From Prescottella sp. R16 (GTDB lineage Bacteria > Actinomycetota > Actinomycetes > Mycobacteriales > Mycobacteriaceae): DNA of 64,000 bases. Positions 8,590 to 16,110 of this stretch are shown one piece after another (the stretch's first letter is position 1; every line of letters starts with the position of its first letter). The DNA lies in NCBI RefSeq assembly GCF_030656875.1, contig NZ_CP130943.1, positions 1,426,001-1,490,000 on the forward strand, read 5' to 3'. The notes beneath the pieces were generated by a model. That model was not told the DNA's origin and did no database searches. It saw nothing but the letters and a program-made list of their open reading frames with translations. Both the position numbers and the translations under genes were made by a program.

Positions 8590-9912
8590 TCAACCGACCA
8601 GGTCGGCGACCTTCGCGGCCAGCGCGAGCACGTCCCGGTCCCGTCCGGCGGGCCCGATCACCGACAGCCCCGCCGGCAGGCCGTCGGTGCGGAGCGGGAC
8701 GGTCGCGGTCGGTAGTCCGGCGACGGTGGCGATCGCGGTGAGCAGGCCGGTGCTGCGCAACTGTTCCGCGACCCGGACGTTGGCCGGGTCGTCGGTCGTC
8801 GACGGGGCGGGTGTCGCGGTGGTCGGGACGAGCAGCACCCCGCTGCCGACGAGATCCTGCACGATGTGTCCGGCCGCCGTCACCTCGTCGAGGCGGCGCC
8901 GGTACGTCGACTCCGACACCTTCGCGGCGTCGAGGAAGTTCGCGCGGGCCTCGTCGCCGATCGAACCGGTCGCGGTCGACACCCAGCCGCCGTACTGCTG
9001 CCACGCCTCGTAGCCCTGTACGGCGCGGACCGCGTCGTACCAGTCCGGGAGGGCGGCGAGATCGACGTCGACGGTCGACAGGGCGGGCAGCCCGGACCGC
9101 CGCCATCGGGCGAGGGCGGCGTCGACGGCGGGCGCGACGACCGCGTCGGCGATCGCGACGACACCGGGGGACACCACGGCGGTATCGATCGGGTGTGTCG
9201 CCGCCGTCGGCAGCAGCACGTCGCCGACGGCGGCGAGGGTCGCGGCGTCCGCGCAGATCCACCCGACGGCGTCGAAGGTCCGGGACAGCGGCAGCATGCC
9301 CGCCGTGGACACCGCGTCCCGGGTGGGGACGAACCCGAACAGACCCTGGTAGGCGGCCGGGATCCGGATCGACCCGGTGGTGTCCGGTCCGAGCCCGACC
9401 CGGGCCGACCCGCTCGCGACGGCGGTGGCGGCACCGGAGGTGGCTCCACCCGGAATCCGTCCCGGCGCAGCAGGATTCGTCGGCGTCCCGTACGAAGCAT
9501 TGATGCCGGAGTGGCCGAATCCGAAGTCGACGGTCTGCGCGATCCCGACGACGCGGGCGCCACCGGCGAGCAGCGCGGCGACAGCGTCCGCGGTGGTCGT
9601 CTCCACCGCGGCCTGGCCGAGCCATCCCGGATTGCCGGCCCCGATGCGCTGCCCGCGCACCGCGAACAGGTCGGTGACCGCGACCGTGAGCCCGTCCGCG
9701 CGGCCCGCCCCCGCCGCACCGACGAGCGGATCTCCCTGCACCCGCCACGTGACCGGATCGGCGGCCACCGTGTTTCCGCCGGGGAGTGGCGGCACCTCCG
9801 GATCACGCAGTCCCGCACCACAACCGGTGAGCAGGGCGGCGCCACCCACGCCGGCGGCCAGCGCACTCGCCCGCAGGAACGAGCGGCGGTCCAGGTGGGA
9901 CGATCCGGTCAT
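8590..9912 (-). CDS. exported amidase-signature family protein, probable pseudoenzyme
   Basis: The product is 440 residues from ATG 9912. The N-terminus RRSFLRAS followed by LLTGC looks like a twin-arginine leader with a lipobox, so a membrane-anchored lipoprotein outside the cytoplasm is predicted. The body is an amidase-signature fold. The family triad is Lys/cis-Ser/Ser. The nucleophile Ser181 is present in DTTGSIRIP. The Lys position in GLTVAVTDLF is Thr80, and the cis-Ser position in GGATSGAA is Ala157, exactly 24 residues before Ser181 as in the family. Two of three catalytic residues are missing, so ordinary amide hydrolysis is doubtful. It lies 23 bases downstream of the flavin oxidase gene. 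Confidence 0.82.
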   Translation of the reverse strand: MTGSSHLDRRSFLRASALAAGVGGAALLTGCGAGLRDPEVPPLPGGNTVAADPVTWRVQGDPLVGAAGAGRADGLTVAVTDLFAVRGQRIGAGNPGWLGQAAVETTTADAVAALLAGGARVVGIAQTVDFGFGHSGINASYGTPTNPAAPGRIPGGATSGAATAVASGSARVGLGPDTTGSIRIPAAYQGLFGFVPTRDAVSTAGMLPLSRTFDAVGWICADAATLAAVGDVLLPTAATHPIDTAVVSPGVVAIADAVVAPAVDAALARWRRSGLPALSTVDVDLAALPDWYDAVRAVQGYEAWQQYGGWVSTATGSIGDEARANFLDAAKVSESTYRRRLDEVTAAGHIVQDLVGSGVLLVPTTATPAPSTTDDPANVRVAEQLRSTGLLTAIATVAGLPTATVPLRTDGLPAGLSVIGPAGRDRDVLALAAKVADLVG

Positions 9913-9935
9913 GAGGGCCTCTCCGGGGGCTCCGG

Positions 9936-11255
9936 TCAGGCCAGCACCTGCCGGAGGTAGTCGTTGTCGAACGTCCGGGACGGATCGTACTTGTCTCGGA
10001 CGGTGCAGAAGTCGTCGAAACGCGCATACGTGGGACGCAGATCCGCGGCTGTGCGGCCGTGCATCTTGCCCCAGTGCGGACGTCCGTCGACGGCGCGGGT
10101 GATCGCCTCCACCGCGTCGAAGTATTCGCGATGCTCCCGCCGGTGGTACTGGTGGACGGCGATGTACGCGCTGTCGCGGCCGTGCGCGGTGGACATCCAC
10201 ACGTCGTCGGCCGGGGCGAAACGCACCTCGACGGGGAATGCGACCCGGCACCCCGATCGGTCCAGCCACGTCTCGATCTCCCGGAGCGTGTCCTTCACGG
10301 CGGCCTGCGGGATCGCGTACTCCATCTCGCGGAACTTCACGCGGCGCGGTGACGCGAACACGCGGTAGCTGCGATCGGTGAACTCGCGGGCCGACAGCAC
10401 CCGTGCCGAGACCTGGTTGATCTGCGGGATCATCGCGGGCCACAGGACCGTGGCCCGGTTGATGCCTTCGAAGACCGTGTTGGAGAGCAGTTCGTCGTCG
10501 ATGTAGCCGCTCACCCGGCCCACCGGACGCAACGGTGTGTCGCCCGGCAGGCGGGTGTTGCGTTTGGTGAGCACCCGGTCGGTGTGCGGGAACCAGTAGA
10601 ACTCGAAGTGGTCGACGGTCGCGAGGTCGTGCTCGAGGCCGTCGAGGGTCTCGCCGAGCCGGGCCGGGCCCTCGACCGCCCGCATCGTGTAGGCGGACTG
10701 CACCGCGAGATCGACCTTGGTGACGATGCCGAGTGCACCGAGACCGACTTTCGCGGCCTCGTACAGGTCCGGGTTCTCGGTGTCCGAGCAGTTGACGACG
10801 CTGCCGTCGGCCAGCACGATCTGCAGGCCGCGGATCAGGGTCGCGAGCCCGCCGAATCGGGCGCCGGTGCCGTGGGTGCCGGTGGCCAGGGCCCCGGCGA
10901 TCGACTGCACGTCGATGTCACCGAGGTTGATCATCGCGAGCCCACGGTCCCACAACTGCTCGTTGAGGTTCCGCAGTCGTGTGCCCGCCCACACGGTCAC
11001 GATCGGCCCCTCCGGGGTGTCGCGTACCGATTCGATGCCGGTGAGATGGTCCAGGCTCACCAGGACGCCGCCGGTGACGGCGATACCGGTGAACGAGTGG
11101 CCGGCCCCCACGGCCTTGACGCGCAGTCCCTGCTCGGTCGCGTCCGCTGTCAGCGTGCTCAGTTCCGCCACCGATCGCGGAGTCGCGAAGCGGTGCGGTG
11201 TCGACGAGTGGGTCCCCGCCCAATTGCGCCACGTGTCTTTTGTCACCTGGGTCAC
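9936..11255 (-). CDS. FAD-linked oxidoreductase, D-arabinono-1,4-lactone oxidase family
   Basis: The product has 439 residues from the GTG at 11255 (a GTG at 11246 is also possible). It belongs to the VAO/PCMH flavoprotein family. The N-terminal FAD-binding domain contains VKAVGAGHSFTGIAVTGG and NLGDIDVQSIAGALATGTHG. The C-terminal ALO domain ends with GRPHWGKMHGRTAADL. Relatives oxidise aldono-lactones or sugar alcohols. The open frame runs on to 11489, but that part overlaps the divergent TetR gene and is not coding-like. The start lies next to an inverted repeat shared with the TetR promoter region, which suggests repression by that regulator. Confidence 0.87.
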   Translation of the reverse strand: MTQVTKDTWRNWAGTHSSTPHRFATPRSVAELSTLTADATEQGLRVKAVGAGHSFTGIAVTGGVLVSLDHLTGIESVRDTPEGPIVTVWAGTRLRNLNEQLWDRGLAMINLGDIDVQSIAGALATGTHGTGARFGGLATLIRGLQIVLADGSVVNCSDTENPDLYEAAKVGLGALGIVTKVDLAVQSAYTMRAVEGPARLGETLDGLEHDLATVDHFEFYWFPHTDRVLTKRNTRLPGDTPLRPVGRVSGYIDDELLSNTVFEGINRATVLWPAMIPQINQVSARVLSAREFTDRSYRVFASPRRVKFREMEYAIPQAAVKDTLREIETWLDRSGCRVAFPVEVRFAPADDVWMSTAHGRDSAYIAVHQYHRREHREYFDAVEAITRAVDGRPHWGKMHGRTAADLRPTYARFDDFCTVRDKYDPSRTFDNDYLRQVLA

Positions 11256-11263
11256 TATTCTCT

Positions 11264-11277
11264 TGGACGAGCGTCCA
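11264..11277. promoter_or_regulatory. inverted repeat in divergent promoter, putative TetR operator 1
   Basis: TGGACG-AG-CGTCCA is a perfect inverted repeat with 6-base arms and a 2-base spacer. It sits 9 bases upstream of the oxidase start codon and 47 bases upstream of the TetR start, in the only intergenic space between them. A related site occurs at 12003-12016. This size and position are typical of TetR autoregulatory operators. Binding itself is inferred. Confidence 0.65.
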
Positions 11278-11323
11278 GGCAAATGGAACACGAATTTTCG
11301 GTCGCAAGACTTACGATCGGGGG

Positions 11324-12025
11324 ATGCTGAACCGGCTCCCTGCGGAAGAACGTCGCGCCCAACTCGTCGAAGCTGCACTCTCGATCGCCGAACGGGGTGG
11401 GATCGCGTCGGTGACGATTCGTGCCGTCGCGGAGGAGGCCGGCGTCTCCCTCGGGGTCGTGCACTACTGCTTCGAGAGCAAGGAAGCATTGGTCGCGGCC
11501 ATGGCCGAGAGCCTGGTGCTGCAGCTCAGCGGCGGTGTGCGCGAGACGTTCGCGTCGGTGTGGGACGGCCGGGAGCTGAGCGGTCTGCAGGATCTGCGGG
11601 AGGTGCTGCACACCGGTCTGACCGCGATGTGGTCGCTGCTCGAGGCGTTCGCGGACCGGCAGTTGCTCACCTACGAGATCACGGCGTACGCCCTGCGGCA
11701 TCGTGCCGCCGGCGCGCCGATGGCCGGCAGTATCGCCGAGGAGCAGTACCGCGTCATGGACGTCGAGGCCACCGTGTTCCTCGGTGAGGCGACACGCCGG
11801 ACCGGGTGCACATGGACGGAGCCGGTGGCGTCGATCGCCCGGTTCGCGCTCGCGGTCATCGACGGCATCGTGTTGCGGTGGCTGGTGGACCGGGACAGCG
11901 ACGCGATCGTCGCCGAGCTCGACGATCTGGTGCGGATCGTCGCGGCCAAGGCGGTCGAGGTCGAGCCGGGCGATGTGACTGCGGCGGAAACGGAATCGAA
12001 CCTGGACAATCGTTCAGGAGAGTGA
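11324..12025 (+). CDS. TetR-family transcriptional regulator
   Basis: The product is 233 residues. The N-terminal helix-turn-helix spans residues about 10-56, with IAERGGIASVTIRAVAEEAG and VSLGVVHYCFESKEALVAAM; a ligand-binding helical domain follows. The ATG at 11324 is preceded by a purine-rich GGGG. It is divergent from the flavin oxidase and is followed at once by the PLP-enzyme gene. Matching inverted repeats lie before the gene and in its last codons, so it probably controls both flanking units. The inducer is unknown. Confidence 0.88.
   Translation: MLNRLPAEERRAQLVEAALSIAERGGIASVTIRAVAEEAGVSLGVVHYCFESKEALVAAMAESLVLQLSGGVRETFASVWDGRELSGLQDLREVLHTGLTAMWSLLEAFADRQLLTYEITAYALRHRAAGAPMAGSIAEEQYRVMDVEATVFLGEATRRTGCTWTEPVASIARFALAVIDGIVLRWLVDRDSDAIVAELDDLVRIVAAKAVEVEPGDVTAAETESNLDNRSGE
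12003..12016. promoter_or_regulatory. imperfect inverted repeat, putative TetR operator 2
   Basis: TGGACAATCGTTCA matches operator 1 at 11 of 14 positions. It lies inside the last codons of the TetR gene and 22 bases upstream of the PLP-enzyme start at 12039. This would allow the regulator to control the downstream genes separately from its own promoter. Inferred from sequence match only. Confidence 0.5.
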
Positions 12026-12038
12026 TCGACTGGTCGTC

Positions 12039-13217
12039 ATGACCGCACCGATCCACCGACTGGCCACCGCCACCGCACATCTCGACCCGCCGCTCGCCGC
12101 GGTCGATCTCGGGACCCTGCAGGTCAACGCGGCCGATCTGGTGCGGCGGGCCGCGGGCACACCGGTGCGGGTGGCGAGCAAGTCGGTGCGCTGCCGGACG
12201 GTCCTCGAGACGGTCCTCGGGCAGGGACTGACGGCGTCCGGTGGATTCCGGGGCATCATGGCGTACTCGTTGCGCGAGGCGATCTGGCTGGCCCGGCTCG
12301 GGGCCGAGGACGTCCTCGTCGGCTATCCCACCGTCGACCGCGGCGCGCTCGCCGAACTCGGTTCCGATCCCGTTCTGCCGCAGCGGATCACCCTCATGAT
12401 CGACTCGGGTGCGCATCTCGACCTGATCCGGGACGCCGTCGGCTCCGAACGGGTGCGGCCGCGCGTGTGCCTCGACGTGGACGCGTCGCTGCGGATCGGT
12501 CCGGCGCATCTCGGGGTGCGTCGCTCCCCGCTGCGCGACCCCGGTGACGTCGCCCGACTGGCCCGGGCCGCACGGGATCGCGGGTTCGTGGTGGCCGGGG
12601 TGATGTTCTACGAGGCGCAGATCGCCGGTCTGCCCGACACGAGTCTCGCGGTGCGGCTGGTGAAGAAGGCCTCGGCGGCCGAACTGTCCACGCGCCGAAC
12701 GGCGGTCGTCGACGCCGTGACCGCGGAGGTGGGCCGGCTCGAGATCGTCAACAGCGGTGGCACGGGCTCGCTCGAGGTGAGTTCCGCGGATGCGGTGGTC
12801 ACCGAGGTCACCGCCGGATCGGGCCTGTACGTGCCCACACTGTTCGACCGCTACCACTCGTTCACACCGCGTCCGGCGATGTTCTTCGCGCTGCCCGCGG
12901 TCCGCAAACCGGCACCGCGGATCACCACGCTGTTCGGCGGCGGCTATATCGCGTCCGGGCCGGCGGGCGCGTCCCGTGTCCCGGCGCCGGTGTGGCCGCA
13001 CGGACTGAAGCTGCTCCGCAACGAGGGCGCGGGCGAGGTCCAGACCCCGGTGACCGGCGCTGCCGCGGCCGAACTGGCAGTGGGGGACCGGGTGTGGTTC
13101 CGGCATGCCAAGGCCGGGGAGATGTGCGAACGCTTCACCACCGTGCACGTCGTGGACACCGACGGCAGCGCCGTCGCCGCGCCCACGTACCGCGGTGAGG
13201 GGCACTGTTTCGGCTGA
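12039..13217 (+). CDS. PLP-dependent amino acid deaminase / D-threonine aldolase-like protein (fold type III)
   Basis: The product is 392 residues. It has an alanine racemase-type N-terminal TIM barrel with the PLP lysine in PVRVASKSVRC (Lys48), and a C-terminal D-serine dehydratase-like domain. The C-terminus EMCERF...GEGHCFG carries the His and Cys expected to bind a divalent metal in D-serine dehydratases and D-threonine aldolases. The family acts on D-amino acids; the exact substrate cannot be read. It begins 13 bases after the TetR stop, next to a putative operator, and probably shares an operon with the lipase and mycothiol-type genes downstream. Confidence 0.82.
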   Translation: MTAPIHRLATATAHLDPPLAAVDLGTLQVNAADLVRRAAGTPVRVASKSVRCRTVLETVLGQGLTASGGFRGIMAYSLREAIWLARLGAEDVLVGYPTVDRGALAELGSDPVLPQRITLMIDSGAHLDLIRDAVGSERVRPRVCLDVDASLRIGPAHLGVRRSPLRDPGDVARLARAARDRGFVVAGVMFYEAQIAGLPDTSLAVRLVKKASAAELSTRRTAVVDAVTAEVGRLEIVNSGGTGSLEVSSADAVVTEVTAGSGLYVPTLFDRYHSFTPRPAMFFALPAVRKPAPRITTLFGGGYIASGPAGASRVPAPVWPHGLKLLRNEGAGEVQTPVTGAAAAELAVGDRVWFRHAKAGEMCERFTTVHVVDTDGSAVAAPTYRGEGHCFG

Positions 13218-13251
13218 CCGGTGGCGCCGACCGCCGAGACGGACCGGCAGA

Positions 13252-13890
13252 ATGGCCGTCATGCCGTTCTTCGCCGGGGCCACCGGACAGATCCACTACC
13301 GCCGCTGGACCGTCGACGCGCCCCGGGCCGGGGTCGTGTTCCTGCACGGCATGGGCCAGCACACCGGCCACTACCACCGGTTCGCGGCCGGACTGGCCGC
13401 CCACGGCATCGAGATGTGGGGCCTCGACCAGGCCGGGCACGGGCTGTCGGAGGGCACCCCCGGCACCCCTGGGCCGCTCGCCGGCCTCGCCGACGACGCC
13501 ACCCGTCTCACCGGGATCGCGGTCGCCGACCGGCCGGGGCTCCCGTTGGTCCTCATGGGGCATTCGCTCGGGGCGGCGGTGTCGGTGACGCTGCTGCGCC
13601 GCACCCTCGACCCGTTCCGCGGTGCTGTCCTGTGTGGAACCCCGAAATCCGTTGTACAGACGCCGGATACGTCGGACTTCACCCGTGCCGGGTTTCCGGT
13701 GCTCGCGATCCACGGTGTCGACGACCGGCTCGCACCGGTCGACGGTGTGCGGGCATGGGTGTCGGGACTGCCCGGGGTGACCCTGCGCGAGTACGCCGAC
13801 ACCGGCCACGACCTCCTGCACGAGAAGATCCACCGCACCGTGACGGGCGATGTCGCCGCGTTCGTGTCGGCCAGTACTGTGAGCGGATGA
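13252..13890 (+). CDS. alpha/beta hydrolase, monoacylglycerol lipase-like
   Basis: The product is 212 residues from ATG 13252 (ATG 13261 is possible). VVFLHGMGQHTGHYHRF is the oxyanion-hole loop typical of monoglyceride lipases. GLDQAGHGLSEG is a family strand motif and LMGHSLGAAVS is the nucleophile elbow. IHGVDDRLAP supplies the acid and YADTGHDLLHE the catalytic His. At 212 residues it is shorter than the usual 260-280, mainly through a reduced lid. The stop overlaps the next start (ATGA), implying coupling. Confidence 0.83.
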   Translation: MAVMPFFAGATGQIHYRRWTVDAPRAGVVFLHGMGQHTGHYHRFAAGLAAHGIEMWGLDQAGHGLSEGTPGTPGPLAGLADDATRLTGIAVADRPGLPLVLMGHSLGAAVSVTLLRRTLDPFRGAVLCGTPKSVVQTPDTSDFTRAGFPVLAIHGVDDRLAPVDGVRAWVSGLPGVTLREYADTGHDLLHEKIHRTVTGDVAAFVSASTVSG

Positions 13891-14672
13891 GTTCCGCCGC
13901 ACCGCATCCCGGCTCCGACCTCGCCCCCGCGATCCTGCTCGACGCGCTGCGGGAGCAGGGCGAGATGCTCGCCGCGACACCCGCGCTGGCCCTGGCCGAG
14001 CCGGTGCCGGCGGTGCCGGGGTGGACCGTCGAGGACGTCGTACGCCACACTGCCGAGGTGCACCGGTGGGTGCGCGCGGTGCTGGTGTCGTCGCCGGACA
14101 CGCGACTGTCGCAGATCCCCGACGCGGATCCGGTCCCGCACGGCCCGGCCTGTCTCGACGCGTACCGGGACGCGCTCGACGAGATCGTCGACGCGTTCAC
14201 GAGTCGTGATCTCACGCAGCCGGTTCGGACACTGTCCGGTACCGGCACCGTCTCCTGGTGGCTGCGCCGGCAGGTCCACGAGGTGGCGGTCCACCGTATC
14301 GACGTCGCCGACACGATGCGGGCGCTCGGCGGGCCCAGCGTTCCCGCGCTGGATCCGGCGATCGCGGTCGACGGCGTCGACGAGTGGGCGCACGTCTTCC
14401 TGCCGAGGTTGGCGCGGGCCGGGCGGTTCCCGAGCCTGGACGGGCGCAGCATCCACCTGCACGGCACCGACACCGGGCACGCGGAGTGGCATCTGACGTT
14501 CACCCAGGCCGATGTCGTGGTCACTCGGGAGCATCGGAAGGGCGACGTCGCGCTGCGCGGCCGCGCTCAGGACCTGCTGCTGGCAGTGTGGCGCCGCCGC
14601 CCCCTGTCCCGGCTCGAGACGATCGGCGACGAGGCGATCGCGGAGACGATGTGGGGTGCTGCGGCGCTGTAG
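13887..14672 (+). CDS. maleylpyruvate isomerase family mycothiol-dependent enzyme
   Basis: The product has 261 residues. The N-terminal DinB-like four-helix domain contains VPGWTVEDVVRHTAEVHRWV and RRQVHEVAVHRIDV, supplying the His/Glu/His metal ligands of mycothiol-dependent maleylpyruvate isomerases. A C-terminal SCP2-like domain follows. These enzymes use mycothiol, the actinobacterial thiol, for isomerisation or detoxification. The ATG overlaps the lipase stop. The gene closes the TetR-led cluster; the accessory island begins about 20 bases later. Confidence 0.85.
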   Translation: MSSAAPHPGSDLAPAILLDALREQGEMLAATPALALAEPVPAVPGWTVEDVVRHTAEVHRWVRAVLVSSPDTRLSQIPDADPVPHGPACLDAYRDALDEIVDAFTSRDLTQPVRTLSGTGTVSWWLRRQVHEVAVHRIDVADTMRALGGPSVPALDPAIAVDGVDEWAHVFLPRLARAGRFPSLDGRSIHLHGTDTGHAEWHLTFTQADVVVTREHRKGDVALRGRAQDLLLAVWRRRPLSRLETIGDEAIAETMWGAAAL

Positions 14673-14692
14673 CCGTGCGGGGCGGTGTCCAG

Positions 14693-14856
14693 CAGGACTT
14701 TGTTGGGTTGGAAACCTGTGGTGACACAGCGGGCAGGTGCCGATCCAGATGGTGAGTGCGCGTTGGATGTCGCATCCGATCCGGCGGCGATCACCATGTC
14801 CTTGCAGCTGGACTTCGGCACCCGGTAGCGAGCGGCGGCGGGACGGCCGGGGCCGA
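14693..14856 (-). mobile_element. decayed IS701-type element with internal deletion
   Basis: Bases 14693 to about 14771 resemble the left end of the intact element at 19095: CAGGACTTTGTTGGGTTGGA here against TAGGACTTTGTTAGGTTGGG there, continuing through the GTGCCGATCCAGATGG stretch. Bases about 14785-14856 then match an internal transposase segment equivalent to about 19623-19704, including CACCATGTCCTTGCAGCTGG. The roughly 450 bases between are missing, as is the right end. It is a diverged, dead copy of the same family. Confidence 0.8.
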
Positions 14857-14919
14857 TTCTTCGCTGTCGGTGTGGTCGATTGTCTTCGTGTCCGTCAGCG
14901 ACGTGGTGTACGGCCGCGG

Positions 14920-14961
14920 TACAATGTCGGGCTCTTTGACTACTTAGACTACTTATAAGTA
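14920..14961 (+). promoter_or_regulatory. promoter region of the AraC gene: TACAAT box, tandem repeat and palindrome
   Basis: TACAAT at 14920-14925 resembles a -10 box. Downstream, GACTACTTA occurs twice in tandem (14938-14946 and 14947-14955). The second copy runs into the perfect palindrome ACTTATAAGT at 14951-14960, 11 bases before the GTG. The stretch is AT-rich against a GC-rich background. The repeats could bind the AraC protein or another regulator. Confidence 0.45.
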
Positions 14962-14971
14962 TGAAAAGTAC

Positions 14972-15991
14972 GTGTTCGGTGCTGCCTATACTCTCGATGT
15001 GCCGTCGATCTTCGATCCCCGGACCCGCCGCGAGCGTGGTGTCGGGCCCGTCACCGACTGGGATGCGATCAAGCAGTGGTCGGATGCGGTGTACATGCCG
15101 TACGAGGTCCGGCCGGTGGGCCGCGCGCTCGTACCTGCGTCCGACATGTTCTCGGTGGAGATCGGCGAGATGACGCTCACCCGGTTCAGCTACGGGATTC
15201 CGGTCGAGCTCGGCAAGTTCGCGCCCGAGGCCGGAAACATTCTCGTGCTCACCACCTTGACTGGACGGACGCGGCACGAGACGAACTCGAAATCCAGTGT
15301 CGACCTGACGACTGGACAGACGTTCGTCGTCGACTGCAGTCGGGTCGACTACAGGTTTGCCGCCGACGCAGACCACCTCCAGCTCAATCTCACCGTCCCG
15401 CACCGGCTGTTGGCCGATTTGGCGTTGCGCTGGTGGGGTCGGGCTCCCGACGACCGACTGTGGCGGCACAAGTGTGTCGTCGGTGGTCCGAACAGTCCGT
15501 GGCTGGCGTTGTTGGATTATGTTTCGCGTACCTTGGCGACGGATCGCGACGTGGTCGCGCACGGCCGCATCGGGGTGAATCTGCAGGAACTCATCGCTGC
15601 GCAGTTGCTCGAGGAATGGGCGGCGAGTGCGGGCGTCGACCTGGCGTCGGCCACGGCGGTGCCGGCGCCAGGTTACGTTCGGCGAGCGGTCCGCTACATC
15701 GAGGACAACGCACGTGACCTTCCGACGGTGGCCGAAGTGGCCCAGGAGGTCGGTGTCAGCGTCCGGGCGTTGTCCGGAGCATTCCGTGAGTATCTCGGGA
15801 CCACTCCACGGGACTGTCTCCGCGAGCATCGACTGGAAGGGGTGCGGCGAGAGCTGTCGTCCCCGGCGGAGACTACCGTCGCCGCCGCCGCAGGTGCATG
15901 GGGATACGTCAACATGGGTGTCTTCGCCGCGGCTTACCGGCAACGGTTCGGTGAGAACCCGTCCGACACCCTGCGTCGTGCGCGAGGGTGA
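14972..15991 (+). CDS. AraC-family transcriptional regulator
   Basis: The product is 339 residues from a GTG. The N-terminal half (to about 200) is an AraC-type ligand-binding region that includes VDCSRVDYRFAADADHLQLN. The C-terminal pair of helix-turn-helix motifs covers about residues 235-338: DLPTVAEVAQEVGVSVRALS, then GTTPRDCLREHRLEGVRREL and AAGAWGYVNMGVFAAAYRQR. It lies 119 bases upstream of a serine hydrolase gene in the same direction, and direct repeats in that gap suggest it activates the hydrolase. It sits in the accessory island. Confidence 0.88.
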   Translation: MFGAAYTLDVPSIFDPRTRRERGVGPVTDWDAIKQWSDAVYMPYEVRPVGRALVPASDMFSVEIGEMTLTRFSYGIPVELGKFAPEAGNILVLTTLTGRTRHETNSKSSVDLTTGQTFVVDCSRVDYRFAADADHLQLNLTVPHRLLADLALRWWGRAPDDRLWRHKCVVGGPNSPWLALLDYVSRTLATDRDVVAHGRIGVNLQELIAAQLLEEWAASAGVDLASATAVPAPGYVRRAVRYIEDNARDLPTVAEVAQEVGVSVRALSGAFREYLGTTPRDCLREHRLEGVRRELSSPAETTVAAAAGAWGYVNMGVFAAAYRQRFGENPSDTLRRARG

Positions 15992-16008
15992 CGCCGATCA
16001 TCGATATC

Positions 16009-16036
16009 TGCCGATTCGAGACGGTGATTGCCGATT
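16009..16036 (+). promoter_or_regulatory. direct repeats TGCCGATT spaced 20 bases, putative AraC operator
   Basis: TGCCGATT occurs at 16009-16016 and 16029-16036, exactly two helical turns apart, in the gap between the AraC gene and the serine hydrolase gene. AraC-family activators bind direct repeats at about this spacing. A partial copy, GCCGAT, lies at 15993. Assignment to the neighbouring AraC protein is inference. Confidence 0.5.
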
Positions 16037-16110
16037 GAGGACATGGTCGCCGCGGAAATCTCCATAGTTTGCCCTCCTGTACGAGATCATCGATTGGTGG
16101 GAGAGATATT

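Noticed and set aside
7772..9748. Long 658-residue open frame on the minus strand
   Set aside because: It is a shadow frame of the amidase-like gene and the patatin remnant, very rich in Arg, Gly and Pro, as expected for an off-frame read of GC-rich DNA. Only short patatin-like pieces inside it reflect the decayed gene.
13221..13886. Upstream extension of the mycothiol-enzyme frame to a 483-residue protein
   Set aside because: The extra N-terminal part overlaps the lipase gene in another frame and has shadow-type composition. The ATG at 13887 matches the family start.
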